Of a stretch of DNA of 37,177 nucleotides, positions 1 through 8,297 are shown piece by piece. How positions within the stretch are numbered: position 1 is the stretch's first letter; each line of letters starts with the position of its first letter. The notes beneath the pieces were generated by a model. The model had not been told where the DNA came from. It worked only from the letters and a program-made list of their open reading frames with translations, and ran no database searches. Both the position numbers and the translations under genes were made by a program. The stretch comes from Leadbetterella sp. (GTDB lineage: Bacteria > Bacteroidota > Bacteroidia > Cytophagales > Spirosomataceae), in assembly GCA_021740125.1 (NCBI GenBank), contig JAIPAJ010000012.1, positions 1 through 37,177 of the forward strand, written 5' to 3'.

Positions 1-1
1 A

Positions 2-1186
2 GAAGGCAAAGACTGTTTAACTGTACTAGATTTTGTTGGAAATTCAAGACCAGAATATGATTTTGAAAGCAAATTCAGAGCCTTAATAGGAAAAACAAAA
101 ACATCAGTTCAAAAAGAAATAGAGGATGGCTTCCCCCGTTTGCCATTGGGTTGTTCAATTGTTCTTGAGAAAAAAGCGAAAGAGACTATTTTAGAAAACA
201 TAAAAAAAGCTACTTCTTTTAATATTAATCAGTTAATAAACAAAATTAGGAACTTCAAATACCAAACAACACTTCCTTTTTCATTAAAAAACTTTATTGA
301 TTTCACTGATATTACAATTGAAACTATTTATAAAAAAGATAGTTGGTCGAGGTTATGTAACAAAGCTGGAATTATAGAAGATTTTAGTCCAAAAAATGAA
401 AAAGAAATTTTTGGAGCAATTTCAAATAAATGGCTATCTACAAAATCCTTAAGCTATTTTAAATTTATTTTGAAACTTGCCAATATTAATTTTAAAATCA
501 CAATTTCTGATTTTTCAGAATCAGAAAGAATTATGCTTTTAATGTTACATTATGATATTTGGCAAAAACAAGGTGGCTTTAATTCATTAGAAGATAGTGT
601 TAAGGAAATTGGTAAAAACAGAGTCCTTGTAAATGAAATAATTGAAGTCCTTGAAATTTTACTTGATAAAATTGATTTCTTAGAATCCGATTTAGAATTA
701 CCCTATATTCAACCATTAAAATTACATTCAAGGTATACTAGAGATCAAATACTAGTTGCTTTCCAATTAAGCACATTCGAAAAAAAATCATCAAACAGAG
801 AAGGTTGTGCCGAAAATAAAGTATTAAATTCAGAGGTATTATTTATTGATTTAATCAAATCTGAGGAAGATTTTTCTCCAACAACAATGTACGAAGATTA
901 TGCTATAAGTGAAACCTTATTCCATTGGCAAAGTCAAAATGCCTCTAAACCAGAAATCGGTAAAGGTTTATCATATGTAACTCAAAAAGAAACAAATAAA
1001 AAAATATTACTATTCGTTCGCGAAAAAGCTAAGGATGAAAATGGGAATACAATGGGTTATGTTTTTATTGGAGAAGGAAATATCAAAGATTACGAAGGAT
1101 CAAAACCAATGAGCATAAAATGGGAATTAAATGAACCCATGCCAAATTATCTCTGGAAAGATTCTGCTAAATTGTCAATTGGATAA
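2..1186 (+). CDS. Superfamily II helicase with DUF3427 domain, C-terminal part (5' partial)
   Basis: The reading frame is open from the first bases of the window, so this is the 3' end of a larger gene; the in-frame ATG at 140 falls inside a conserved stretch and is not the true start. The opening residues (LTVLDFVGN, then a FRALIG block and GFPRLPLGC) match what follows helicase motif VI in the large restriction-helicase-like proteins that end in DUF3427. In that family the order is usually PLD-type nuclease, DEAD/ResIII helicase, helicase C, then DUF3427; only the last part is visible here. The C-terminus (LSYVTQKETNKKILLFVRE, then a GYVFIGEG segment) is typical DUF3427. Such proteins are often accessory and found near defence genes. 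The coding sequence is clearly more AT-rich than the MscS gene after it, which suggests horizontal transfer. The nuclease and motor domains cannot be checked here. Confidence 0.8.
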   Translation, partial: EGKDCLTVLDFVGNSRPEYDFESKFRALIGKTKTSVQKEIEDGFPRLPLGCSIVLEKKAKETILENIKKATSFNINQLINKIRNFKYQTTLPFSLKNFIDFTDITIETIYKKDSWSRLCNKAGIIEDFSPKNEKEIFGAISNKWLSTKSLSYFKFILKLANINFKITISDFSESERIMLLMLHYDIWQKQGGFNSLEDSVKEIGKNRVLVNEIIEVLEILLDKIDFLESDLELPYIQPLKLHSRYTRDQILVAFQLSTFEKKSSNREGCAENKVLNSEVLFIDLIKSEEDFSPTTMYEDYAISETLFHWQSQNASKPEIGKGLSYVTQKETNKKILLFVREKAKDENGNTMGYVFIGEGNIKDYEGSKPMSIKWELNEPMPNYLWKDSAKLSIG

Positions 1187-1243
1187 TGTTTCCTATTATT
1201 TATTTGATAAACCAATAAATTGCATCAAATTTCAAAAGAAAAA

Positions 1244-2062
1244 ATGTCAAACTTCGAAAAATACCTACAAGTCATATTAGACAACATCATAGCCTACACA
1301 CCGAAATTGCTAGGGGCCATTGCCGTTTTGGTTATTGGTTTTTGGGCTGCCAATAAACTCGAGAAAGTGGTTATAGAACGCCTCAAACGCTCCAATTTCT
1401 CTCCCGAAATCACTTCATTTTTGGGCTCAATATTTGGCATAGCTCTCAAGATAGCAGTGCTTTTGATGGCAGCGAGCATTGCGGGTTTTGATACTTCGGC
1501 ACTGGTGGGCATGTTGGCTGCCGCCGGTTTTGCGGTAGGTTTGGCATTGCAAGGTGGATTGGGCAATTTTGCCTCGGGTATATTAATCCTCATCTTTAAA
1601 CCCTACAAAGTGGGCGACTGGATAGACATTAACGGTAAGTTTGGCAAAGTGGAGGAGATTCAGATTTTCAATACCATCCTCGTCACGCCTGGCCACAAAA
1701 CCCTGATTATTCCCAATGCCCAAGTGACCTCCCAAATCGTGACCAATTATTCCAAAAAAGGATTCATCCGACTAGAAATAGACATTCATATGCCTTACGA
1801 AGAAAGCTTCCCAAAGATCAAAGGCATCATTGAGCAAGTGCTCGAAAAAACTCCACTTGTACTTAAAGACCCAGTACCACAAATCGGCATCGAAACTTTC
1901 GATAACTTTTTTGTTAAAATCAGTGTAAAACCTTACGTTAAGCCTGACGATTATTGGGATGTGACCTATGATATCAGGTCCCGACTAAAAGCAGCTTTCT
2001 CAGCACATCACATCAAAGTAAGCTACCCAGAGTCAGTCCGTCAAGGAGAAATTGGGGGTTAA
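1244..2062 (+). CDS. Small-conductance mechanosensitive ion channel, MscS family
   Basis: This is a 272-residue inner-membrane channel that would release solutes on hypo-osmotic shock. I place the start at ATG 1244 (MSNFEKYL); an in-frame TTG at 1220 is less likely. Three membrane segments are visible, at about residues 20-38, 55-80 and 85-115. The third is the Gly/Ala-rich pore helix (GMLAAAGFAVGLALQGGLGN), the hallmark of the family. The beta domain follows (PYKVGDWIDINGKFGKVEEI), with the conserved IPNAQV segment, and then the alpha/beta C-terminal vestibule. The length is that of E. coli MscS, without the long N-terminal extension of MscK-type channels. It starts 57 nt after the helicase gene but differs from it in composition, so the two are probably not a functional unit. 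Confidence 0.93.
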   Translation: MSNFEKYLQVILDNIIAYTPKLLGAIAVLVIGFWAANKLEKVVIERLKRSNFSPEITSFLGSIFGIALKIAVLLMAASIAGFDTSALVGMLAAAGFAVGLALQGGLGNFASGILILIFKPYKVGDWIDINGKFGKVEEIQIFNTILVTPGHKTLIIPNAQVTSQIVTNYSKKGFIRLEIDIHMPYEESFPKIKGIIEQVLEKTPLVLKDPVPQIGIETFDNFFVKISVKPYVKPDDYWDVTYDIRSRLKAAFSAHHIKVSYPESVRQGEIGG

Positions 2063-2127
2063 TTAGTTAAGGTAATAATTAGTTAATTTGCTAATGGGTT
2101 AATGAGCCAATTGGCAAATTTGCCTCA
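2057..2127. repeat. Degenerate tandem GGTTAAT-like units plus short palindrome between convergent genes
   Basis: Immediately after (and overlapping the stop of) the MscS gene there are repeated TTAAT/GTTAA units (GGTTAAT, TAGTTAA, ATTAGTTAAT, GCTAAT, GGGTTAAT) spaced about 7-10 nt. They are followed by GGCAAATTTGCC, a 12-bp palindrome. Such low-complexity arrays between genes are common in Bacteroidetes. No run of T follows the palindrome on either strand, so it is only a weak terminator candidate for the two convergent genes. Confidence 0.45.
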
Positions 2128-4365
2128 ATATTTAAATACAGGAATTTTTATAAAACTGTCTGCGTACCATTTGATTTGGAGTGGCACCTTGGCGTCTTTT
2201 ATGGTTTCGGAGCTGACCTCTTTACCGGTTCCATAATTGATTTCCCAATCGAGGTTTTTGTTGATAGATAAAACAACCGCCAGCCTACTTCCTGCATCGA
2301 TGGTCTTGGAAGTAAAAAATGAATCTTTAATGCTCAATGTCTCTTTTTTATTCGGGGTTAGCAGCTGCCTTTTCTCTCTGTTTTCAATAAAACTGGCCCT
2401 TTGAAGGGAGTTACTAAGCCAATGTAGTCGACCGTCAGGCAGCATTTCGTACAGATCGACCCTGATGTCCATGTCTTTCTTGTTGATGCTGGCTTTGAGC
2501 TGCCCCAGAAATTCACCGTTGATATCAAAGGCCTTAGAAAATGGCTCAGAAACAAAACGAAGCGAGTTGTCATTTCTAAAAACGCTGTCGATTACTATGG
2601 CCTCGCCAAGGAGCTTTAGTTTGGAGGAGTCACTTCTGTCTGCAAAATCTATTTCATGTTTGATGTATTCGCTGGCTCCCCCAGTTTTCATATCTAGCTT
2701 ATAGTGGTTCTGTTTTCTTGTATTGGAGAGGTAAAATGTGAGGGTATCATTGTTCATTTTCGACAGCTGAGGCAAATGCCTCCACGCATTTTTACCCATT
2801 ACTTCTATATTTACTTTGTCTTTCAGGATTTCTGGTCGTGGTTTATTTTTGAAAACAAAATCAAACCATTCAAAAACCAAGTTGGTGATGTTCAATTTGG
2901 CTACAGAATCTATGGCATAACCGCCCAATTTTGTGGAGGGCGAAGCTTGTGCCCCAAAATGATCGTATGGACCTAACAATAAATAATGGTTGGCTGATTT
3001 ATTTAGCTTGAGGTGTTTATTATAATAGTACATGGCACCACGTTGGTCTTCGTCATAATAGCCAGATATGGTCAATACAGGTATATTTAACCTTGAAAAT
3101 TCCTGATCATTGGGAGTCATATTTTTCCAATAGCTGTCGAACTTTGGATGATCCACCCACCGCTGAAAAATGGCGTTCGGTCTGCCATCTAAGGAATCCA
3201 AAGCTCTGAAGCTTTTACCACTTACGTACCATTTTTTTGCCAAAGCATGCCAGTAAGCTTCATTGTTCATCTCGGTCATGTCCACTCCCTTGTTGTTTCC
3301 AACAAAATGTATCCATCTCAGCATATAAGTCATAAAAATATTGTTGGCCAAGGGATAGTCAACCCCCACACCTACAGATACTTGTGGAACGATGGTCTTG
3401 AGTGCTGGATGCAAGGTTTTGGCTGCAGCCCACTGTGAAAAACCCAAATAACTCCCTCCATACATACCTACTTTGCCATCACTCCAAGCTTGTTTGCTTA
3501 TCCAGTCAATGGCGTCATAGGCATCCTTGGCATCATGCTCAAAAGGCTCAATATCCTGCGGACTTAGCGATTTCCCCCTGGTATTTACCACTACACCCAC
3601 ATATCCTTTTTCTGCGGCAAGTTTTGCATCTGCTTTGTCACCAGAACCGCTATAGATGTTAAAAATCATCACTGTTGGTAATTTCTCTAATGCGTTTTTT
3701 TTGCGAGCAATGGTGGCGTGTATCAAGGCTCCGTCTCGGGTTTTAATCAGAAGGCTGTCTTGGATATCATATTTTTGATTTTCTACTTCGGCCAAAAAAG
3801 AAGCCACGGGTTTTAACACCTGACTGTAAACAACATAAGAGGCATAACTGCGACAAAGCAATATTCCTTCTTCTTTAGAAACACTTCCACTTTTCAATAC
3901 TTCAAAAAAACCTTTTTTTATCTGAGCGATATCGGTTGAAAAATAGCTTTCGGCTTCAATTTTTTCAGCGTTATTTAGTTTTGCATATTCTTTTTTGAAA
4001 ACCTCCAAGTAGTGCTCAGCAAAAGCTTTATCCGATTTTTCATTGAGGGTTTTGAGAAAGGTATTAAATTGAAAGCCAATGCCATTGCTAGGTGTTTTTT
4101 CTTCTTTTGCTATCCATTCTATAAATTCTAAAAAGGTTTTTTCGGCCATTTCATATTCTCTGGCAGCAATTTGTAGTCTAAATACAAGGTTCAATTCTTT
4201 CTCAGAAGTAGGATTTGGCAAGTCTTGAAGGATGTTTTTGGCCAAAGTTGCTATTTCCTTTTGGATAGATAAACTGTCGCTGGTATCAGAAACCTGGAAA
4301 GGGTAATTTTGCCCAAAAGAAATATTCGAAATTAAAAGTAGACCAATTAGGATTCTAAGAGCCAT
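2125..4365 (-). CDS. Secreted CocE/NonD family hydrolase (X-Pro dipeptidyl-peptidase S15-like)
   Basis: The protein has 746 residues with a start at ATG 4365 (MALRILIGLLLISNISFGQ), which gives a clean signal peptide; an upstream extension to 4425 would bury it. Residues 20-195 form a helical region with no recognised domain. The alpha/beta hydrolase core runs from about residue 205 to 500: nucleophile Ser305 in GMYGGSYLG, acid Asp near 438-440 in GYYDED, and His469 in GPYDHFG. The remaining C-terminal part (about 510-746) is compatible with the jelly-roll domain of the CocE/NonD and X-Pro dipeptidyl-peptidase group. Members cleave acyl esters, beta-lactams or X-Pro peptides; the substrate cannot be told from sequence. 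It is probably periplasmic or outer-membrane associated and appears to be transcribed alone. Confidence 0.85.
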   Translation of the reverse strand: MALRILIGLLLISNISFGQNYPFQVSDTSDSLSIQKEIATLAKNILQDLPNPTSEKELNLVFRLQIAAREYEMAEKTFLEFIEWIAKEEKTPSNGIGFQFNTFLKTLNEKSDKAFAEHYLEVFKKEYAKLNNAEKIEAESYFSTDIAQIKKGFFEVLKSGSVSKEEGILLCRSYASYVVYSQVLKPVASFLAEVENQKYDIQDSLLIKTRDGALIHATIARKKNALEKLPTVMIFNIYSGSGDKADAKLAAEKGYVGVVVNTRGKSLSPQDIEPFEHDAKDAYDAIDWISKQAWSDGKVGMYGGSYLGFSQWAAAKTLHPALKTIVPQVSVGVGVDYPLANNIFMTYMLRWIHFVGNNKGVDMTEMNNEAYWHALAKKWYVSGKSFRALDSLDGRPNAIFQRWVDHPKFDSYWKNMTPNDQEFSRLNIPVLTISGYYDEDQRGAMYYYNKHLKLNKSANHYLLLGPYDHFGAQASPSTKLGGYAIDSVAKLNITNLVFEWFDFVFKNKPRPEILKDKVNIEVMGKNAWRHLPQLSKMNNDTLTFYLSNTRKQNHYKLDMKTGGASEYIKHEIDFADRSDSSKLKLLGEAIVIDSVFRNDNSLRFVSEPFSKAFDINGEFLGQLKASINKKDMDIRVDLYEMLPDGRLHWLSNSLQRASFIENREKRQLLTPNKKETLSIKDSFFTSKTIDAGSRLAVVLSINKNLDWEINYGTGKEVSSETIKDAKVPLQIKWYADSFIKIPVFKY

Positions 4366-4708
4366 TAATCGTTTTTTTTCACAAATAAATAAAAATATGC
4401 GTGTGTATTCAAAAACTGTAAACAATAAAAAAGAATGTTTTATCCTGCGGTAAGCAGTAGCTCAAAGGGAAGATCTAATAAAATTCTCATAGGAACACCC
4501 TTGCTATACAAACTATTGTTTTTCAACAATTTAAGGATTTACATTTAGTTATAGGTGGCTATTGACTTATTGTAATATTTGAATTATTTTTCAAAATAAG
4601 CGACGCTTTAACAAGAGAATTTGTCCCAGTAAGACACACAAAGTATGGAATTTAGCAGTGTTGTTAATGCGAAATCTAAAAAAAAGAAAATTCTAGAATG
4701 GTTAATGA
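4366..4708. other. Intergenic region without a recognisable gene
   Basis: This stretch lies between the hydrolase start and the end of madM, both on the minus strand. It must hold the hydrolase promoter, but I find no good match to the Bacteroidetes -33/-7 pattern. The end of madM is followed on the minus strand by a small palindrome (ATTCTAGAAT, about 4690-4699) and then T-rich sequence, a weak terminator candidate. No RNA gene or repeat was recognised. Confidence 0.4.
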
Positions 4709-5467
4709 TTAAAAAATCCAACCCAAAACCAAATAAAACAAAGAAGGACAAAGCAAACAACCCAAACCTGTATAAAAGGTGGCCGTAACTGCTCCATAAG
4801 GAACCAAAGCAGGGTCTGTAGCCGCCAAACCTGCCGAAACGCCGGAGTTGGTACCCATCAATCCGCCAAAGGCCATGGCTGCTGCAGGGTTATTTAAACC
4901 CACTCTTTTGGCCAAAAGTGGTGTAAGAATAGTCACCAAAATGGCCTTTAAAACACCAATGGCGATACTCAGGGCGATGACGTCGGAGCTTGCTCCCAAG
5001 GCCGCACCTGTAACAGGCCCAACGATGTACGTACAGGAACCCGCACCTATCGTACAAAGACTTACGGCATCACGATAGCCCCAAATCCATGCTAAGACTA
5101 CTCCCAACACAAAAAACATCAGAATTCCATAAATCAATGACACAAATCCTAAGAATCCAGCCTTTTTCATGATGGCAAAACTAGCCCCCATGGCAGTGGC
5201 AACAATAGTAAAATCACGGAACATGGAGCCTCCAAATGTACCAATTCCTTTGAGCGTTGACAAGTCTGCCAGGCCTTTATCCCCACCCGATATTATTCCA
5301 CCAAAATAAGCCAAAATCAATCCTACCAATATGGCTATTGCAGAACCCGGGAGGTAGCCTTTTAGTATTTTTCTGGAAAAAAGCTCTGAAAGCAAAGCAA
5401 TAACCCCCACCACTAGAAATCCAACGATAAGCCCGTTTTTATCAATAAAGTTTTTGAATATTTCCAT
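4709..5467 (-). CDS. madM: Malonate transporter, MadM subunit
   Basis: This 252-residue, almost entirely hydrophobic protein has about eight membrane segments. Conserved glycine-rich stretches (GTFGGSMFRDFTIVATAMGA, GAGSCTYIVGP and GGLMGTNSGVSAGLA) match the MadM subunit of the two-component malonate carrier first known from Malonomonas rubra. It starts at ATG 5467, one base after the madL stop codon, as expected for a partner made in equal amounts. MadL and MadM together import malonate, coupled to a cation. The neighbouring matB gene activates malonate to malonyl-CoA and supports the assignment. Confidence 0.9.
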   Translation of the reverse strand: MEIFKNFIDKNGLIVGFLVVGVIALLSELFSRKILKGYLPGSAIAILVGLILAYFGGIISGGDKGLADLSTLKGIGTFGGSMFRDFTIVATAMGASFAIMKKAGFLGFVSLIYGILMFFVLGVVLAWIWGYRDAVSLCTIGAGSCTYIVGPVTGAALGASSDVIALSIAIGVLKAILVTILTPLLAKRVGLNNPAAAMAFGGLMGTNSGVSAGLAATDPALVPYGAVTATFYTGLGCLLCPSLFYLVLGWIF

Positions 5468-5468
5468 T

Positions 5469-5828
5469 TTAGTGTTTCGTGGTTAGTTTTATCAAATAGG
5501 GTAAGGAGGCAAATGCAGCAATTACGGGAATGGCACCGACAATTACAGCCAAAAAACCACTTGAGACGGCCACTTTCACGTTTTGAGAAGCACTCATGGC
5601 AATGATAACTGGAATATACATTTTGTTCCAAAAATCTACTCCTTTTTCGAATTCAACATCGAGCCAACCTTTTTTCTGTAACCATTCTTTGCAAAGCAGC
5701 AGTATAATCATGGCAAAGCCCACTCCGCCAACATTGGCCTTTACGCCTAAAAATTCGCCGAGATACTCGCCACAAAGCTGACCCGTAAGATAAGAAAAGG
5801 CCAAGATGGCCACTCCATAAATAATCAT
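5469..5828 (-). CDS. madL: Malonate transporter, MadL subunit
   Basis: This is a 119-residue membrane protein with three to four hydrophobic segments, the small partner of MadM. The start is ATG 5828 (MIIYGVAILAF); an in-frame TTG at 5834 would overlap the end of matB and is less likely. Features shared with MadL are the early TGQLCGEYLG stretch, GVKANVGGVGFAMI, and a conserved WNKMYIPVIIAMSASQNV segment. It sits two bases after the matB stop and one base before madM, so the three genes form a tight operon matB-madL-madM on the minus strand. Confidence 0.9.
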   Translation of the reverse strand: MIIYGVAILAFSYLTGQLCGEYLGEFLGVKANVGGVGFAMIILLLCKEWLQKKGWLDVEFEKGVDFWNKMYIPVIIAMSASQNVKVAVSSGFLAVIVGAIPVIAAFASLPYLIKLTTKH

Positions 5829-5830
5829 AA

Positions 5831-7339
5831 TCAAATATTTTTAAAGAGTTCTTTTACATCATTTTTGGTCACTTTGCCCATGGCATTTCGAGGCAACTCT
5901 TCCACTATCAGATATTTACGGGGAGTTTTGTATGCAGGCATCATGCCACGTATCCATTCGTTGAGTTGTTTCAAATCTAAAGCTTTATTCCGAACCACAA
6001 TGCCAGCCACTACCAATTCTCCCCATTCTTCGTCAGGAATACCCACCACTGCACAATCATTGAGTTGTGGATGTTTTCTTAAAACCTCTTCTATTTCCAA
6101 AGCGGATATTTTGTATCCCCCCGACTTGATAATATCTACAGAATCACGACCTAGAATACGATAATAGCCGTTTTCTACCACCGCAACATCACCGGTTTTA
6201 AACCAGCCATCTTCGGTAAATGCCTTTTCGGTAGCTTCGGCTTTTCCCCAATATTCTTTAAAAACATTGGCTCCTTGTATTTGTATTTCACCGGGGATTT
6301 CCTCTTTTTCAATCACGCCGTTTTCATCTATTAATCTTACAGAAACACCTGGGAGAGGTTTTCCGATATAGCCTGCTTTTCGCTCTGCGTCATAAGGATT
6401 GCTGATACCCATGCCGATTTCGGTCATGCCGTAGCGTTCTAACAAAGTATGACCCGATATTTCCTGCCATTTTTCCATAACCGAAACAGGCAAAGCGGCC
6501 GAACCTGAAACCATCAACCTGAATTTTTTAAGATTTTCAGTAATGGCTTGCTTTTCCATTTCAGCCAAATTATCCCAATAGGTTATCAGTTTAAAATAAA
6601 TGGTTGGCACCGCCATAAATACATTAATTTGCCCTTTTTCAAAAGCCTCAAATACTTTTTCTGGACTAAATCCATCTAAAAACTCCACTGTAGCACCCGA
6701 CCACAAGGCACAAGAAACGACATTAACAATGCCATGGACATGGTGTAAGGGCAAAACACAAATAGTGTGATCTGAGGAAGTCCATTGCCAAGCATCTACC
6801 AAAGTACTTATTTGAGCTTCCAAATTGTCATGAGTCGTAACTACACCTTTTGGCAGACTGGTGGTGCCGCTGGTATAGAGAATCATCGCATTTCTGTCAG
6901 TGGTGATGTCAGGCAAAACACTAGTCCCGGTATCATTTTCTATTTCTTTTTCATTTGAAAAATCAGAAGACTTATAAAAAATGAATGTCTTTGCATGAAC
7001 TAGAGGTTTCAACACATCCAGATATTCAGGACCTGAAATCACGATTTCAGCAGCGGTATCTTCTAATACATACTTCAAAGAAGGCAATGGATAGGTAATA
7101 CAAAGTGGCACTGCTACACCACCAGCACGCCAAATGCCCCATTGAAAAGCTATATATTCAAAGCCCGGTGAAACCATGAAGGCTACTCGCTTTTGGTGTA
7201 GGTCGGCTTCGCCATTCAGAAGTATATTAGCTATTTGAACTGATTTAGATTGTAAATCAGCATAGGTAAATGCTTCACCTTTATCTAAAATCGCACATTT
7301 ATCTCCAAAGTTTTCAGAATTTAATATTAATTGAAGCAT
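5831..7339 (-). CDS. matB: Malonyl-CoA synthetase, acyl-activating enzyme (MatB-like)
   Basis: This is a 502-residue AMP-forming acyl-CoA ligase, the usual MatB length. Visible motifs are the phosphate-binding loop YTSGTTSLPKGV (about residues 155-166), ERYGMTEIGM, GWFKTGDVAV, the hinge GRDSVDIIKSGGYKIS typical of malonyl- and methylmalonyl-CoA synthetases, and the C-terminal catalytic lysine in PRNAMGKVTKND. It converts malonate, ATP and CoA to malonyl-CoA in the cytoplasm. The two genes directly downstream code the MadL/MadM malonate carrier, which makes malonate the likely substrate. No malonyl-CoA decarboxylase or malonate decarboxylase is present nearby, so the product may feed fatty-acid or polyketide synthesis, or be decarboxylated by an enzyme coded elsewhere. 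Confidence 0.88.
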   Translation of the reverse strand: MLQLILNSENFGDKCAILDKGEAFTYADLQSKSVQIANILLNGEADLHQKRVAFMVSPGFEYIAFQWGIWRAGGVAVPLCITYPLPSLKYVLEDTAAEIVISGPEYLDVLKPLVHAKTFIFYKSSDFSNEKEIENDTGTSVLPDITTDRNAMILYTSGTTSLPKGVVTTHDNLEAQISTLVDAWQWTSSDHTICVLPLHHVHGIVNVVSCALWSGATVEFLDGFSPEKVFEAFEKGQINVFMAVPTIYFKLITYWDNLAEMEKQAITENLKKFRLMVSGSAALPVSVMEKWQEISGHTLLERYGMTEIGMGISNPYDAERKAGYIGKPLPGVSVRLIDENGVIEKEEIPGEIQIQGANVFKEYWGKAEATEKAFTEDGWFKTGDVAVVENGYYRILGRDSVDIIKSGGYKISALEIEEVLRKHPQLNDCAVVGIPDEEWGELVVAGIVVRNKALDLKQLNEWIRGMMPAYKTPRKYLIVEELPRNAMGKVTKNDVKELFKNI

Positions 7340-7399
7340 TTCTAAAAGATATATTTCCAGTTACAAAAAAGATTCTTACTATAAAATCCACCTAAAACA

Positions 7400-7407
7400 C
7401 AAATGTA
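7400..7407 (-). promoter_or_regulatory. Candidate Bacteroidetes -7 element of the matB-madL-madM operon
   Basis: On the minus strand this reads TACATTTG, an exact match to TAnnTTTG. It lies about 60 nt upstream of the matB ATG. A matching -33 TTTG is not obvious, so the call rests on the -7 element and position only. Confidence 0.35.
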
Positions 7408-7654
7408 GTTTCAGAAAAATGCTTAAAAAAATTTCTGCTAAAAAATGATTTATAACTATTCAAATAATAAATTTACAGGAGTGTACCAAGCATCCTATCT
7501 TTTTCTAAAAATCCTCCAAAAGGCCAAATTAAGCCTATATTAAAAAGCATTGTAACATTCTACCCAATGCTTGTACTTTTCTCATAAGCATGGTATTATT
7601 CCAATATTATCATGGCATCCTGAGAAGAACTTTCAATTTAGGTCTTTTAGGTAA

Positions 7655-7686
7655 TTGACACGTATTCAATTTGTTCTGTACATTTG
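7655..7686 (+). promoter_or_regulatory. Candidate sigma-A promoter of the small secreted protein gene
   Basis: TTGAC at 7655 and TACATTTG at 7679-7686 are separated by about the 19-21 nt expected for Bacteroidetes promoters. The start codon follows at 7779, which implies a 5' leader of roughly 85 nt. Confidence 0.5.
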
Positions 7687-7778
7687 CAACATCAAAGGTT
7701 TTCTAGAACGGTAGATTTATTCAAGTACAAAAACAAGATTTAAATTTTTATCAAATTAGAAAACAAACAAAGAAAATT

Positions 7779-8162
7779 ATGAAAAAGCTTATTTTAACCG
7801 TTGCAGTTTTGATGGGAGTATCAGCTGCTAACAACACTTTCGCCAACGACAATTTCAATGGTATCAAAATCGTTGAGATCAACGCTGAAGCTACTGAGCT
7901 TCAAGTAAAGGCTTTCAAAGGCCTTAAGTTCCAATTGACCTTAGACAATCTCGATAAAAAAACATATATAGCTATCAAAAACGCCAGCGGAGAGGTATTC
8001 CACAGCGAATTTGTTTCAAAAACTGAAACTTTCAGCAAGCTGTACGACTTGTCTGCTTTGGCAGATGGTGAGTATTTCTTTGAGGTCGTTACAGGAAAAG
8101 AGAAATTAGTGAAAAACTTCCAGATAGCTACAAACGTAACAAGAACTGCTACTGCTCAGTAA
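7779..8162 (+). CDS. Small secreted beta-rich protein of unknown function
   Basis: The protein has 127 residues with an N-terminal signal peptide ending near residue 22 (ANNTFA, then NDNFNG). The mature part alternates short hydrophobic strands with charged turns and has the look of a single Ig-like or beta-sandwich domain (TYIAIKNASGEVFHSEFV, then a LADGEYFFEVVTG block). That block resembles segments found in C-terminal sorting or adhesion modules of Bacteroidetes secreted proteins. It is transcribed alone, with a good promoter upstream and a strong terminator downstream, and its codon usage is less AT-rich than the flanking DNA, which suggests it may be well expressed. No catalytic motif is visible, and I cannot name a family with confidence. 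Confidence 0.8.
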   Translation: MKKLILTVAVLMGVSAANNTFANDNFNGIKIVEINAEATELQVKAFKGLKFQLTLDNLDKKTYIAIKNASGEVFHSEFVSKTETFSKLYDLSALADGEYFFEVVTGKEKLVKNFQIATNVTRTATAQ

Positions 8163-8202
8163 TAGTTTAGCGTTGTAGCCGAATCTAAAAAACCTTTGAA
8201 GA

Positions 8203-8233
8203 AAAACCCAAGCTAACCTAGCTTGGGTTTTTT
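8203..8233 (+). terminator. Intrinsic terminator after the small secreted protein gene
   Basis: AACCCAAGCTA (8205-8215) and TAGCTTGGGTT (8219-8229) form a perfect 11-bp stem with a three-base loop, followed by a T run to 8233. A-rich sequence before the stem extends the pairing with the T run. Confidence 0.9.
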
Positions 8234-8264
8234 ATTTATTTAATATTTTGAGCATTTTTTTTCT

Positions 8265-8272
8265 TAAATTTG
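8265..8272 (+). promoter_or_regulatory. Candidate -7 element of ffh
   Basis: TAAATTTG matches TAnnTTTG exactly and lies 25 nt before the ffh ATG. The nearest upstream TTTTG (8246-8250) is only 14 nt away, shorter than the usual spacing, so the -33 element is uncertain. Confidence 0.35.
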
Positions 8273-8297
8273 TACCTCAATTTCTAAATAAACAGGT

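Larger units (their letters stand above)
7340..7778. other. Divergent promoter region between matB and a small secreted protein gene
   Basis: This is a non-coding stretch between divergent genes. It holds a candidate -7 element for the matB operon on the minus strand (7400-7407) and a good promoter candidate for the plus-strand gene (7655-7686). A loose inverted repeat, AGCATT...AATGCT, lies near 7543-7570. No RNA gene was recognised, and no malonate regulator is coded here. Confidence 0.5.

Noticed and set aside
140-1186. A complete 348-residue gene starting at ATG 140
   Set aside because: The frame is open upstream to the window edge and the residues before 140 belong to the same conserved helicase segment, so the gene is 5' partial.
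4366-4425. Start of the CocE/NonD hydrolase at 4425
   Set aside because: It would place 20 residues in front of a clear signal peptide that begins at ATG 4365.
4645-4788. A 47-residue plus-strand ORF rich in Lys and Asn
   Set aside because: It overlaps madM in antisense over most of its useful length, has low complexity and no promoter or terminator of its own.
7445-7543. A 32-codon ORF in the matB upstream region
   Set aside because: It is too short, has no supporting signals, and lies in a divergent promoter region.
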